From Gracilaria domingensis (taxonomy: Eukaryota; Rhodophyta; Florideophyceae; Gracilariales; Gracilariaceae): DNA of 64,000 nucleotides. The notes under the pieces were generated by a model, which worked only from the letters and a program-made list of their open reading frames with translations, was not told the origin of the DNA and did not search any database. The stretch's first letter is position 1. Every line of letters starts with the position of its first letter. The stretch covers positions 124,001 to 188,000 of the forward strand of contig VCMS01000072.1 in assembly GCA_022539475.1 (NCBI GenBank), in the 5' to 3' direction. This document shows, in pieces, positions 34,053-44,453 of this stretch. The position numbers were made by a program, and so were the translations under genes.

Positions 34053-36860
34053 GTTGTTACAATTCATTGATATTGGGTGAGAAATCCATCTCAATAACGT
34101 ACTTTGATAGATAACGCGCGATTTAATACCTTTAAAGTTTCAAACGTGTTCTTCAAAGTAAATAAATGTAGAGTTCAACCTTAAATTTCAAACCTTAAAT
34201 TAAGTTTACATACCTTTCAAAGCAATACGTAATTTTGTACGTACTATAATTCTTGTCAAGCAGAAACTGGAATGGCACAAATATGACTTTCTTCTGAGCA
34301 CGCAGGTTAATGCTTTCTAAGTAGTTCTGTTTAACTGTTTTCATACTAATAGATATTATTATCGTATTTTGATTGCTCTGCTAATAATATTAACCAAAAT
34401 ATATTTTCAAAGATATATTGACTATAAGCGATGCCTTCGAGCACTCCAAAAACGTGCAAAAACTATTCCAATTTTCTGGAATAGCACCTATTGAAACTGG
34501 AATAAGTGCTCCTCGAGTGCATAATTTAAGAATTTTTGCATTGCTGTGCACTTGGTCGGTGTAAAATGAAACGGTTTTTCTTATGCACTACGTTGATGCA
34601 CAATCGGTGAGTCCAAGAATTCCTATTTTTCAAAATATGACAAAGGCAGTATCCTGCGAGCTGGCAAGACACAACCGAAGCGGTTACACACTTTTTGTGC
34701 GTAAATGTAGTGCAAAACCCGACAACGAAAGAAAGAGTCGAAACGTTCGAATTCTTGCTCTCTGTGGCAGTAGACACAGCTGATGAGTCTCAGTACACGC
34801 AAAATCGCAGGCGAAAGATCGTCCGTGCTTTAACATACAGCTCGGAGTGTGGTGCAAGCCCGGAAACGGGAAACACGCACAGGACGCTCGAGATTCTGCT
34901 CCCTGTTGGGATGGAAGCTCGGCTGCAGAGCCTCTGTTGCCACTGAGTATCTGGGTGTAAAGCCAGTAGTGGGCTGAGGTAGAACCTACAGAGGTGAAAT
35001 AAAGAAGCCAGAAAGGTAGGAAAGACCCAGAAAGAATGGAGGAAAAGGTAGTGAAACTCGAGAGAGTGGACTGTAGACTCCAAGAGGAGGCGTAGCCCGA
35101 AAAGGGAAAGGGAAAGAAAGATCCAGAAAAAGGGAGTCGAGGGCCGTGCGCAAGCAGGCAACAGGCCCGAAAGACAGGGAAAAACGAAAGAGAAACGACA
35201 AAAGAACCCAATACTGGGGCGGAAATCTGTCCTGCACTCAGGAATAAGAAACAAACAAAAGGTCAACCCTCACTGGGTATTCAGAGATCCTAAGGCTTCC
35301 CAAGGGGAGTTTGCGCACTGATACCACTTGTGGTGACCCTCCGTGTGGAGTTGTGCACCGGCAAGGGCAGCGACGACAAGGGCCAACACTCAAGAGATAA
35401 GTCTCAAGTGTTCCCACTTCAGAGTGGCAGTTCTCGAAGCGAGACTTGGTTGACTTTACTAAGCGCTTGCGACGGCGAGGTCGCGCTCACCTAAGTAGGT
35501 CTAACTACACATTAAACTAACAATATTAATTAAAGTAGTGCACACGTCATGAGGTCCATACACGTGGATCACCCACTGTCAGGGTACCTCATAGTACAAT
35601 GCACCCATGCATACTACACACATCCCGCGTGTTCCACACCAGGCAATGGTGTCAAAACCCAGTCCACCTAAGAAAGGTCAGGTAGAACAAGCGTTCATTC
35701 CTCCCATAAAGGGATCATATCCATGACTCACCCACACCTTCATCACCCAGGTACGGATCCTTAAAGAAGTTGACAAAACCAAGAGACCCCAAAGGGTTTG
35801 CTCCACACGGAGGTTGACGAGCAAAACGCTGGGTGAAAATTCGGAATCGGTGACCACATTGGCGATCGGCAATGTTAGACATTGAGATTCTAGTCCAAAA
35901 AGGGAAGAAAAGAAAAACAAGAAAAAACTCTTGGCATAGCGTGCGGTGAGCATCAACAGACTCCGCAGCGAGAGACGATAACGAGTATAAAGCCCACGTG
36001 GCAACGATCTCTATACAGAATTGGTATATTTATGGTTTGTGGTTAAGCAAATTTGCTTTGCAAATATCTGCAAGTAGAAGGGTGTACGAAGAATAAGCCC
36101 GAAGGAAAAAGCCACAATTAGTCAGAAATGCCTGAATCATCTCAAAGGATGAGGCGAGTCAGTGCGTACTCGGTGATCCTTCTGAGGGCGTTTTGCCCTT
36201 CGCGCATGCGGACGTAGTTCAGACCCGAACTCAGTTACCCTATACTAAAAGTGGAGGGGACGGGGAGGTGACCTCTTCTACCGTAAACGATAAATTAGTT
36301 GAACTAAATTAAATAATCTAATGCACACCTTATCAGGTTCACACACGTAGTGTACCTGACGACCCACGGCAGCGGCCTGTAAAATGTCCGGAAAATATTC
36401 CATAACCTGTATGAACACACCCATTCATGCACATCCGTACACACCAGCAGTAATACTCCTTGCCACGTCATGGCCGACCCCGTGGGGGTGCCATACCTCA
36501 ATACTGCGAAAACATCCCATCCATGGGCCAATATTCATATATTCCGAGTACCCGGAATCGCTCCTACTAAGAGGTTTATGAGTACAATCTCCCCGTATCG
36601 GGCGAGCACGTTTTGCTCTACAGTAACCAACGCCTGATGTTTTGGCCGCATTCATCAGAAGCGAGAAATCTGCCACTGGCCATCTTTGCGCCAGGATGCA
36701 CCCACTGGTTCTCTCTCATGTACAAAACCAAAAGAACTCGGGCCGAATACTGCGAACTACAACAAAACCTAAATCTTATGTGACACACTTCGAACCTGGT
36801 AAACACTGAAGCGGAACAAGAATACTTATTGCACGCAGATGACGATGAAAATTGAGGTGT
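34053..36860. other. Gene-free interval with LTR-like debris
   Basis: AT-rich to 34700, then a purine-rich plus strand (about 34990-35270) whose complement gives long, low-complexity Phe/Ser/Leu frames that I do not call genes. Two segments, about 35515-35660 and 36290-36480, share a layout of TTAATTAAA-type AT-rich sequence, TGCACAC, then AGGT.C...CACACGT, and may be diverged ends of an unknown LTR family. A self-complementary patch with GGAATAGCACCTATT lies near 34470-34530. Confidence 0.35.
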
Positions 36861-36861
36861 T

Positions 36862-37743
36862 ATGGACAAAACTGAACCTCCGGAACCTCCTTCTTCTGAG
36901 ACCCAGCGAGTCGCTGAGCCAACCTTGGAGGTACCAAGTTCTTAACAATCTCGTCTAATTGCTCAGTCGCAGCCTGTACTAGAGCCTCAATATGAAGACG
37001 AAATTTAACCAGCACTACCGAAGAAGAGGAAGAAGAAAAGCACCACCAACACGTTTAATTACAGCCTCCATGACATAAATGTTCTTCTCGACATTGTAGA
37101 AGAGCATGAACGAACAGGAAAGAATGGTTGGGCATTAATACATCTCGAATAAAATCGGTACGCACAAGAAAATCGTAGAACAAGGGGACGACCAGGTGCT
37201 GTGAAGAAGAAATATGATATGCTGCAGTATTGTCAGAAGCGCGCAGAGGGCCCTACCTGACCGGACTACGTTCGTCACCCAACGAATATACAAAAGAAGA
37301 TTCTGTCAAAGATGGTTTATCTTACATACAACTCCAAACTAAGCCACCACATAGGTCTTGCTGCGAAAGAGATATTACGCCCCGCTGGAACTTCTAAGCA
37401 ACAAAAGGCTTGTACACTTGGACAACAAACAAATGGCAATAACCGTGCGAATGATGCAACTCAGACTTTGCGGGGGCGCCAGACGAACAGAACCCCTTAT
37501 ATTTCTCCAGCGGCGCTGCATGAAATCATGCTGAACGATAGCGTGAAAGAATTGGCAAACAATGTGAAGGAAATGGCACAATTGCAGATTCGCCGTGAGA
37601 AACAGATATTAGATGAAGAAGATAGAGATATCGATTCGTTGGTGAGAGAAATAGTGGAGCGTAGCCACTATAGTTTCCAAGGAGTGGTGGCTCCGATGAT
37701 TGAGGAAAGGATGAAGTGCGTACTTGAAAACCGGAAAGACTGA
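36862..37743 (+). pseudogene. DUF6818-type SANT/Myb-like protein, four nonsense stops
   Basis: One continuous frame of 294 codons from ATG 36862 to TGA 37741, broken by TAA at 36943, TAA near 37006, TAA near 37150 and TGA near 37258. The domain NYSLHDINVLLDIVEEHERT, GKNGWALIHLE, NRYAQENRRTRGRPGAVKKK and the following RAEGPT/PDYVRHPTNIQKKI block match the DUF6818 SANT-like family, which is associated with transposable elements in algae and oomycetes. A coiled-coil-rich C-terminus follows. No transposase partner is next to it. It is decayed, with no frameshift. Confidence 0.6.
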
Positions 37744-38099
37744 CTGACTGCAGCATTGCCTTGGGCGGCTTGCCTTCACTTTGACAGCGACGTTGCACGG
37801 GAAATGTTGGAAACATTGGTAGACTCAGTGACTGCTCTGCAACATGCCCTCGCGCAGCATCTGCTCCGAATGTTCCGTGAGCGCGTGCGCGGATTGGTGG
37901 CGCATTTGTCTCCACGCTGGTGGACGCCTAGCTGTACAGCTGCAGCGCGCGCGCGGACCACACTGCGGCAGAGGCGGTGTCCAGCTGTGAGGTGCTCAGC
38001 GCGACGTATCGCCCAGCGGCTCGCAGCGCGGCGGCAACGTACGGCGGCAGCAGATGCGCCTAGCGATGCGACTCTAGGACCAGCGACGATGTGCGCGCG

Positions 38100-38818
38100 C
38101 CGCCGCGCTCTATTTGGACGAGACTCTGCTGTTCGCCGACAACCCGCCCTGGATGACGTGCCACCCCGCGCGCGCCGACCGGCGCGTCAGGCTGGTCAGC
38201 GCGTGGTGGCGCGTTACGATGCGCTACGCCAGGTGCATTGCGCGCGCGCGGGCATAGTGCACCGGCTGGACAAGGGCACCTTTGGGATCATGATCGTCGC
38301 CAAGACGCGAGGCGCACACAAGCGCCTGTCGGTGCTGTTCGCCGCGCGGCTGGTCCACAAGGATTGGACGGCGCTCACCGTCCACGACCCATACTTGCCG
38401 GGCTGCATTTACACTACCATCGAGCAGACAATCTGCTGCCACCCCGAGGACCGCATGCGTATAGCGATTGTGCGGCGCGAGCGCGGTGGCTGCCGCGTAC
38501 AGAACGTGGTGCAGACGGTACCGCACGCACCAGACCCGCTTAAATCTGCGCCACAACCTCACGGCCGCCGTGTTTTGCGACGAGCGTCACGGCCGGCGCG
38601 ACGTCAACGCGCGCTTCGCATTGCTCGCCGCGCGATCCATGCTGCACGCCTGCTACTTGCAGCTGATGCACCCCTTCTCCAAGCAGCCGCTCGCCGTCAC
38701 CGCATCTCTGCAACATGCCCACATGCTCGGCGTCATCAGCGAGCCCATCGATGCCGCTCTCAATCTGCACGCGCTGCTCGCCACGGCGCCCCTGCCGGGC
38801 TCCGCATACGCACGGTGA
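38100..38818 (+). pseudogene. RluA/RluD-family pseudouridine synthase, frameshifted
   Basis: RNA-modifying enzyme that isomerises uridine. The N-terminal piece, in one frame near 38105-38240, reads YLDETLLFADNPPWMTCHPA, the usual nucleotide-binding strand ending in HPA. The next frame gives the catalytic motif GIVHRLDKGTFGIMIVAKT with the active-site Asp at 38269-38271. After another shift near 38540, RSMLHACYLQLMHPFSKQPL gives the C-terminal core. Two or more frameshifts make it non-functional. Upstream sequence from about 37760 is too scrambled to assign. It lies in a GC-rich island unlike the DNA on its left. Confidence 0.75.
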
Positions 38819-39207
38819 TGGGTGGTCGCGCAGCCGCACCATGGCCGCCAGCTGCGGTCTCTGCGACATCGTGGCCAGAGCGGGTGATAGCACCGCCGCG
38901 CGCTCCCCGCACCCGCACCCACCCCCGCCGCTGCAGTCGCGGCGCACGTTGCAGCCAATGCAGATATTTTGCGCACATGGGCGTAGCACGGCGCGCGCGC
39001 TGCTTTGGCACGCTCCCGCGCTTATATTTGCGCTATGCGCGCGACCGGCTGCTGAAATAAATAAGTGCACGTCAAATCTCTTACACACGTGACCGCGCCT
39101 CGTTGCCGCCGCCCCAACCGCTACGAATCTCGCGTCTGCGACCGCGTCCGGCGCGCGGCATACAGCCTGCGTCGTTTGGCCTTCATCCCCGCCCTCACCC
39201 CCACCCC

Positions 39208-39630
39208 CTATCCCTCTGTCGCCTCCGTCGCCGCCCGCGCGTTGCGCCACCTCCCTGCGCCTCCTTCATGGCAGCCGCGGCGCGACGCGGACGTGCTGAA
39301 TTTCAAGCTGTAAAACTTCCACCTCATCGCCGCTACGCCCATGCCGCTGGCATTCAGCTGTCCTATTTTGCTCTCCACCAACACGCGTCGCATCTTAGCC
39401 GTCGAATTTCTCGTCGTGCGCCGCGAGGCCGCCGCCGCCGTCACCGCACAGCCGCGTAAGAGCGCTCGCGTGCCGCAGACCACGTACCACGTATCACCTC
39501 CGCCTTCGCCTCCATTGACTCCCACGCCGCTCAGCCGCATCTCGCAACTGCACGGCTTGCAGCCGCCGCCACGACCGCCGGAGTAGTACCCACCGCTGCG
39601 CGGGTCGTCGGCATAGTCGCGCGTCTCCAT
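39208..39630 (-). CDS. Hypothetical protein, doubtful
   Basis: A minus-strand frame from ATG 39630 begins METRDYADDPRSGGYYSGG, then a Cys-rich piece (GGGCKPCSCEMRLSG). It ends with MRWKFYSLKFSTSASRRGC. No family was recognised. GC-rich DNA makes chance frames likely, and frames of similar length exist on the other strand. Listed because the N-terminus looks protein-like. Confidence 0.2.
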   Translation of the reverse strand: METRDYADDPRSGGYYSGGRGGGCKPCSCEMRLSGVGVNGGEGGGDTWYVVCGTRALLRGCAVTAAAASRRTTRNSTAKMRRVLVESKIGQLNASGMGVAAMRWKFYSLKFSTSASRRGCHEGGAGRWRNARAATEATEG

Positions 39631-40021
39631 GGCACCGGCGCTCCTCAACTACGCGCCACGGCTTCCCGCTCGCGCGTGCCTCCCCGACGCCGCCATGCCA
39701 CCAGCGCCCTTCGCGTGTGCGCTGCGCGGCGCGCCTGCGCCGCGCAGAGTGCAATTCGCTGTGGTGGGCTCGCACCGCCAGTCACGACGCCATCAGTTCT
39801 GTGCCTCGCGACCTGATTATGGGCATTGAGCGCATCACCTCGGAGCACTTTCTACCGTGAGCATCTTGCGCCGCTTTCCAGCGCAGCGTCTCACGTCGTG
39901 AGCCACAACCGCAGCCACCGCCGCAGCCGCCGCCCTACCATCCAGGCTGCCTCGGTCGGCGTCGCAGCAGCTATAGCTGCTGCATTGGGCGTAGTCAGGG
40001 GCCGCCGCAGCGCATCTGGGC

Positions 40022-40639
40022 TTGGTCGAGGCCGTGCAGCCTCTCTCGCACCGGCTGGGCATGGGCGCCAGCTCAGAGATGCGCCTGGGTGAGGCTGTGC
40101 ATCACACCGCCGTCAACGGCGCCATGAAGATGGTGCCAAAGCAAGCGTTCAACCTCTTCTGCTTGTATACGCGCGACTGCCGCGAGCTGCTCGCCTTTCG
40201 CCGCATCCGCTCCCATCCGAACCTCGTGCAGTGCCACCCCATTTACGAGGAGGAACGCCTCGTGTACATTGTCATGGAGCTGCTCACGGGAAGCCCGTTG
40301 CTGTCCAGAATCAGTGAAAAACACAGGTATCACCCGCGCTATTGCGAGAATAATATCGTCACCGTTGTGCGCTGGCTAGTGCGTGCGCTTTTCCACCTGC
40401 ACGCTAAGAGAACTCCCCATCGCGACTTCGAACCGGAAAATATCTTGTACGTGTCGGAGAACAGAGAACCCATCGTCAAGCTCACCGACTGTGCAATTGC
40501 GCATGCAGATGCGCACAATGTGGGCGCTTTCAGAGCGGCTGTGAGCTGTTTGAAAATGAGTACGGAAAGAACGTTGAGGCGGAAGCTGCGAACGCCATCC
40601 GGGGCACGTACGGACTACATTGCGACCCTGTCCTGGTAG
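40022..40639 (+). pseudogene. CAMK-like protein kinase relic
   Basis: Kinase subdomains are recognisable in order: GAMKMVPK (Lys of subdomain II), RRIRSHPNLVQC, EEERLVYIVMELLTGSPLL (hinge), LVRALFHLH and HRDFEPENILY where an active kinase has HRDLKPEN. KLTDCAIAH stands where DFG is expected. Both the catalytic-loop Lys and the DFG motif are lost and the C-lobe ends early. An ATP-binding glycine loop is not evident. It is the second broken gene in the GC-rich island. Confidence 0.7.
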
Positions 40640-40699
40640 AAACGACTGCAAGAAAACGGCACTTGTGTCGCTTCTTGGCGCGAGCCTCCGACGCACATT

Positions 40700-41184
40700 G
40701 ACATTACGTGCAGATTGTTTTACGGTCTTTGAAATCTACTGTAAACGGACGCAACATGACTTAAACCGGCAACCCTCGTCCTGTAGTTCACGAAATGGGC
40801 TGTAACGCTTTAGAGTGACCCACCCTAGTAATGATCACCGGAAATGGTGCTCGTTAGGCTACGGAATGGGGCTTCGAGGCCTTGAACACCCCACTCAGCG
40901 ATTTGCCTCTCACTCGGGTAGATGCGCTGCAGTTAGAGCTCCACTGCCACACATAGGCTCGAAATCGGCAGGTCTATCCATTCGTTAACTTTCCGGGCCC
41001 ACAAAGGCTTTCCTGTCCCCCTGTCGTTGACAGATGCCTTGTCGCCAAGCACCGCGAAACCAGGAGGAGTATTGGAGTCCAATGCCGAGGAAGGCTAGTA
41101 CAACCCGGAGGCATGAGTCAAACAACTGTCATGTCAGCTGCCAGTAAAATTAAGAGCGACGTGTACGATTTCCCGGGGAGGTAA
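40700..41184. other. Gene-free interval
   Basis: Moderate-GC sequence without a recognised coding region or repeat, separating the kinase relic from dispersed repeat B. Confidence 0.35.
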
Positions 41185-41600
41185 AGTGATGTGCGTTGGA
41201 TATCCATCGGATGAAAGTTTGAGAAATCTCTGGGATATCATTCGGGCATCTTCAGCCCATCCAGGATATCCGAATGATGTGCTGAGGTTGCACGTAAGAT
41301 GTCCTAATCGATGTCCCTTAGATCTTCCTTTGATGGACAAAAACTCTCCCAAAGATACTCAAATGATGCAAGACAATATGTCCAATGGATGTTCCGGAAT
41401 CTAAGGCGCATCATTTTGACATCACAGAATCCATTGGACATATCTTCGTACATCACATGGGCATCGGGTACTTATCAGTCGCTTATCTTTGATGCATCGT
41501 ATGTATACCAATTACGTGCATCATATGGACATCTGATCAAATGGACATCCTTAGATCTCGTAATTCTAATGCCGGTCATCTGAGGAACATCAATTGGACA
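41185..41600 (+). repeat. Dispersed repeat B, copy 2
   Basis: The partner of 935-1345 in the same orientation, sharing CATCCAGGATATCCGAATGAT and CATTGGACATATCTTCGTACA-like stretches. It lies immediately downstream of the HARBI1-like fragment at 41680-42141 and may have replaced its 3' part. Confidence 0.75.
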
Positions 41601-41679
41601 TCAATTCACATCTCTGGGTTTCTCCACGGAATTTCCAAACGAGCAGGTTTCGACATTCAACTGGTTTTGTCATGGCGTT

Positions 41680-42141
41680 CTAAAACGCAATCTGCGTAAT
41701 CGGATCTTCGAAATCGGAAACGCGCCACCTCGCTCCGTCGCTTATGGCGAACACACCACGAAATGCGTATCCATAAAAGCGATTCGTTTTAGGCAGCTCG
41801 CAAGAGTCCTTTATTTCTAACACAGGTGGCCATTTGATAGGAAAAGAAAGAAGATTTCGATCACAAACGACAGCACTCATGAATTTCATTCCATATTCCA
41901 ACCACTCTCCAAGCGTAGAAGGGATTCTTACGAACACAGGACGTAAAATATACTCCACATCTCCGCTTTTCAAATACCAAAGTACCACTCCCAGGAGATC
42001 TTCAGTTTGTAAAAGCTGTTTGCGAACACGTCTGGAATTAGAATTTCTGAATGGAGAGCCATACATGATACTCTTTTGTTTGTTTGAAAACCATGGCAAC
42101 AAATCTCGGAATAATAAAGCGCGTGGGAAGCTTTTGGCCAC
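41680..42141 (-). pseudogene. HARBI1-like transposase, N-terminal fragment
   Basis: A 153-residue open frame with the pattern DLLGVVLWYLKSGDVEYILR, IPSTLGEWLEYGMKFM, SFPIKWPPVLEI, then YGYAFRGVFAISDGARWRV, where the first catalytic Asp region is expected, and DFEDPITQ. This matches the N-terminal half of HARBI1-like nucleases. The second Asp and the Glu region are absent; downstream lies dispersed repeat B. The start at 42141 could be further upstream. Confidence 0.6.
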
Positions 42142-42717
42142 AAGAAATTATGCTTCGGAACCACAACGAAGCAAATGTTGCTTCAGGATTGTATGGAATT
42201 GCTGCCTAAAAAGGCCCCCACGATGATACTTTACACTTTGCGGATCGTCTCAACTCCCTCCTAGATCTTTGGCACTTGTGTTTGCGTGCGCGTAGTAGAT
42301 AGTACAGTTGGATGATGATGGTTGTGATTTAGAGAAAAAAAGTGAGGTTTGCACCAGAACGAGACGGCATGAAGAGGATAGTTGCAGACGTACTTGACAA
42401 CTTCAGGTGGGACTTTTCTGTCTTAGCTGGTTTGTAAATGAACATGATACTGTCACTACAATGTAACAGTTTTACATCAAACCTGAAACTAATGGAGAAA
42501 ACCGGCGGAAGTCTGTAGAGCTTTCCCAACTTCTTCGCGTTCTGGTGCTCATTTCTCGAACTCGTTATCTCAAATCAAAGCTTTTACTCTCTGCTTTCAG
42601 AAAAAGCAATCGCAACAACACGCAACACTAACATGGCGCGGTGGAGACGAAATCAAACCTCCAGCCCAAACAATGAAGAAACGCACAAAATCCAATTCTT
42701 AACCATTTATGAAAAGC

Positions 42718-44453
42718 CTAGAAACCGAAGTAAAAATTCCGCGTCTTCCAACGTTTTTGACGGTCCCACAAGATATCTGTCCCAGATACACGAGCGCGCT
42801 TGTCATCCTTGAATTCACCCACGAGCTCACCGTTCAGATCTAGCATCGCGTCAATCGCGCTTTGCCTGGGAGCTATAGCGGAAGCCGCACGGCGATTGGC
42901 AATTCGCGTGGCCCTCAACTGCTCGAACAATCTTTGTCGTCGAGGAGCGAGTGCAGCACGTCGGCGGAGTTCTGCGGCGCTGTCAAAGTTTTGCGAACAA
43001 GCGCTGCGTCTCTGCAATGCAAGGAGCACATTTTCAGCCGTAAAGTGTCGCCCCTGTTCCGTTGAGACCATAACACTGCCGGATTCATCTACCTTTCTCT
43101 CTCGCTCACAAGCGAGGATGACTGCGCAAGACACTTGTTGACTAACGCCAAAACGGTAAGTTGCTCATCCTTCATGGCGCACTGCAGATAAACCGATTCT
43201 TCTATGACTGATACAAATGGATGCACTTTCTCATGCACCCAATTTCCGACCATACGAAAACCGCTTCGAATATTAGCGTACACTAACGTCTCTGGAAAAT
43301 CAGTTGTGATTGCATCCGCGACATCAAAGACATCGATTACTGCCCGACAGCGTGCAAGGCGGAGTATCTCGCGCTGCACATAAGATTTGTACGACCTAAT
43401 CACGCCGATAACTAGAGGTTGAAGAATGTGAGGGGTATGAGACGGTAGAGCGACAACTATTACGCGGTTCTGCTTGAAGAGATTAAGCGTGCGAAAGTCG
43501 AGGTGACCAGCATATCCATCTAGTAATAACAGAATGTACTTGTTTTTGCTGCGTAACTCCTCAGTGTCATGTACAAATCCTTAGGCCCAGTCATAAAATT
43601 TTCTCTGATATACTCTGGGTATATGACGGTGATATAAGTAGCTGGTTGGTAAGAAATCCTGAATGGTCTGCATCTTTCCCTTTACAAATCGATAGTGCGC
43701 CCGCTTCCCCCAGAATACGATAGCTGTCTTCCCTGCTTTCTATCCGCCGATACAACAGGCATCACGGTAAGGCGGTCGTTTGCTTCTTTAAGTTTCACAT
43801 TCTTTTGGATCAGCTCGGAGTTCTTACTTCGAATACCCTTCCGAAAGCTTCTCCCTAAAATCTTATTGATAAAGACGCCCGATTTGTCGATGTTGAAAAT
43901 TCGTTGAGGGTTTACGATTTGATACTTTTCGATCAGGCTTTTACGTAGCGCAAAGTGTGGCGCAACCTTTTCGGGGGTGACATCCGCACGATCCTCCTCA
44001 ACAATTCGAACGGGAAGAAACTCTAAATCGTAACGTAGTACAAAGCGATTCAAACAACCAATCGAGCGACGGTTCTTTTCGAATGCAATTCGTTGCTTTC
44101 TATCTTCACTTAACGATGAAACGAAGGTCTGTACCCGATCAAAAAGTCCGACCTTTGTCAACGAAGTGGTTTTGCTATAAAGGTATTTCACAGATTGCAC
44201 TACCGTCGCTTCTTTGCTCGTTGTCAATGATGTGGGGCGTCCAGAACTTCGTAATGGAACAATGATGTCGGTCCAGTGCTGTGGCTGGGACTCTGAATAT
44301 GTCTCTGTCTAGGCACAGTATGCGCGACGAAGTGTGCTCCGGGATACACTATGTTTTTGACAAGTTCATCCAAGCTCATTCCATGCTCATACCTCTCGAA
44401 CACAGCGCGTCGTAAGCTGTCTTAGTACTCAGACCAGCAGGGTTATCACTCAT
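42718..44453 (-). pseudogene. Pogo/Tigger-like (DDE_1) transposase, broken
   Basis: Starts at ATG 44453 (MSDNPAGLSTKTAYDAL). A frame change leads to HGMSLDELVKNIVYPG, an HTH-like start. The piece 44227-43682 holds RIFNIDKSGVFINK with the first catalytic Asp and LTVMPVVSADRKQG. Another frame gives LLLDGYAGHLDFRTLNLF (second Asp) and VALPSHTPHILQPLVIGVIR, where family members have LQPLDVGV: the third catalytic Asp is replaced by Val. C-terminal pieces run to 42718. Several frameshifts are present; the protein is dead by two criteria. Confidence 0.8.

Noticed and set aside
34684-35266. Minus-strand open frames rich in Phe, Ser and Leu
   Set aside because: They are the complement of a purine-rich tract and look like low-complexity chance frames.
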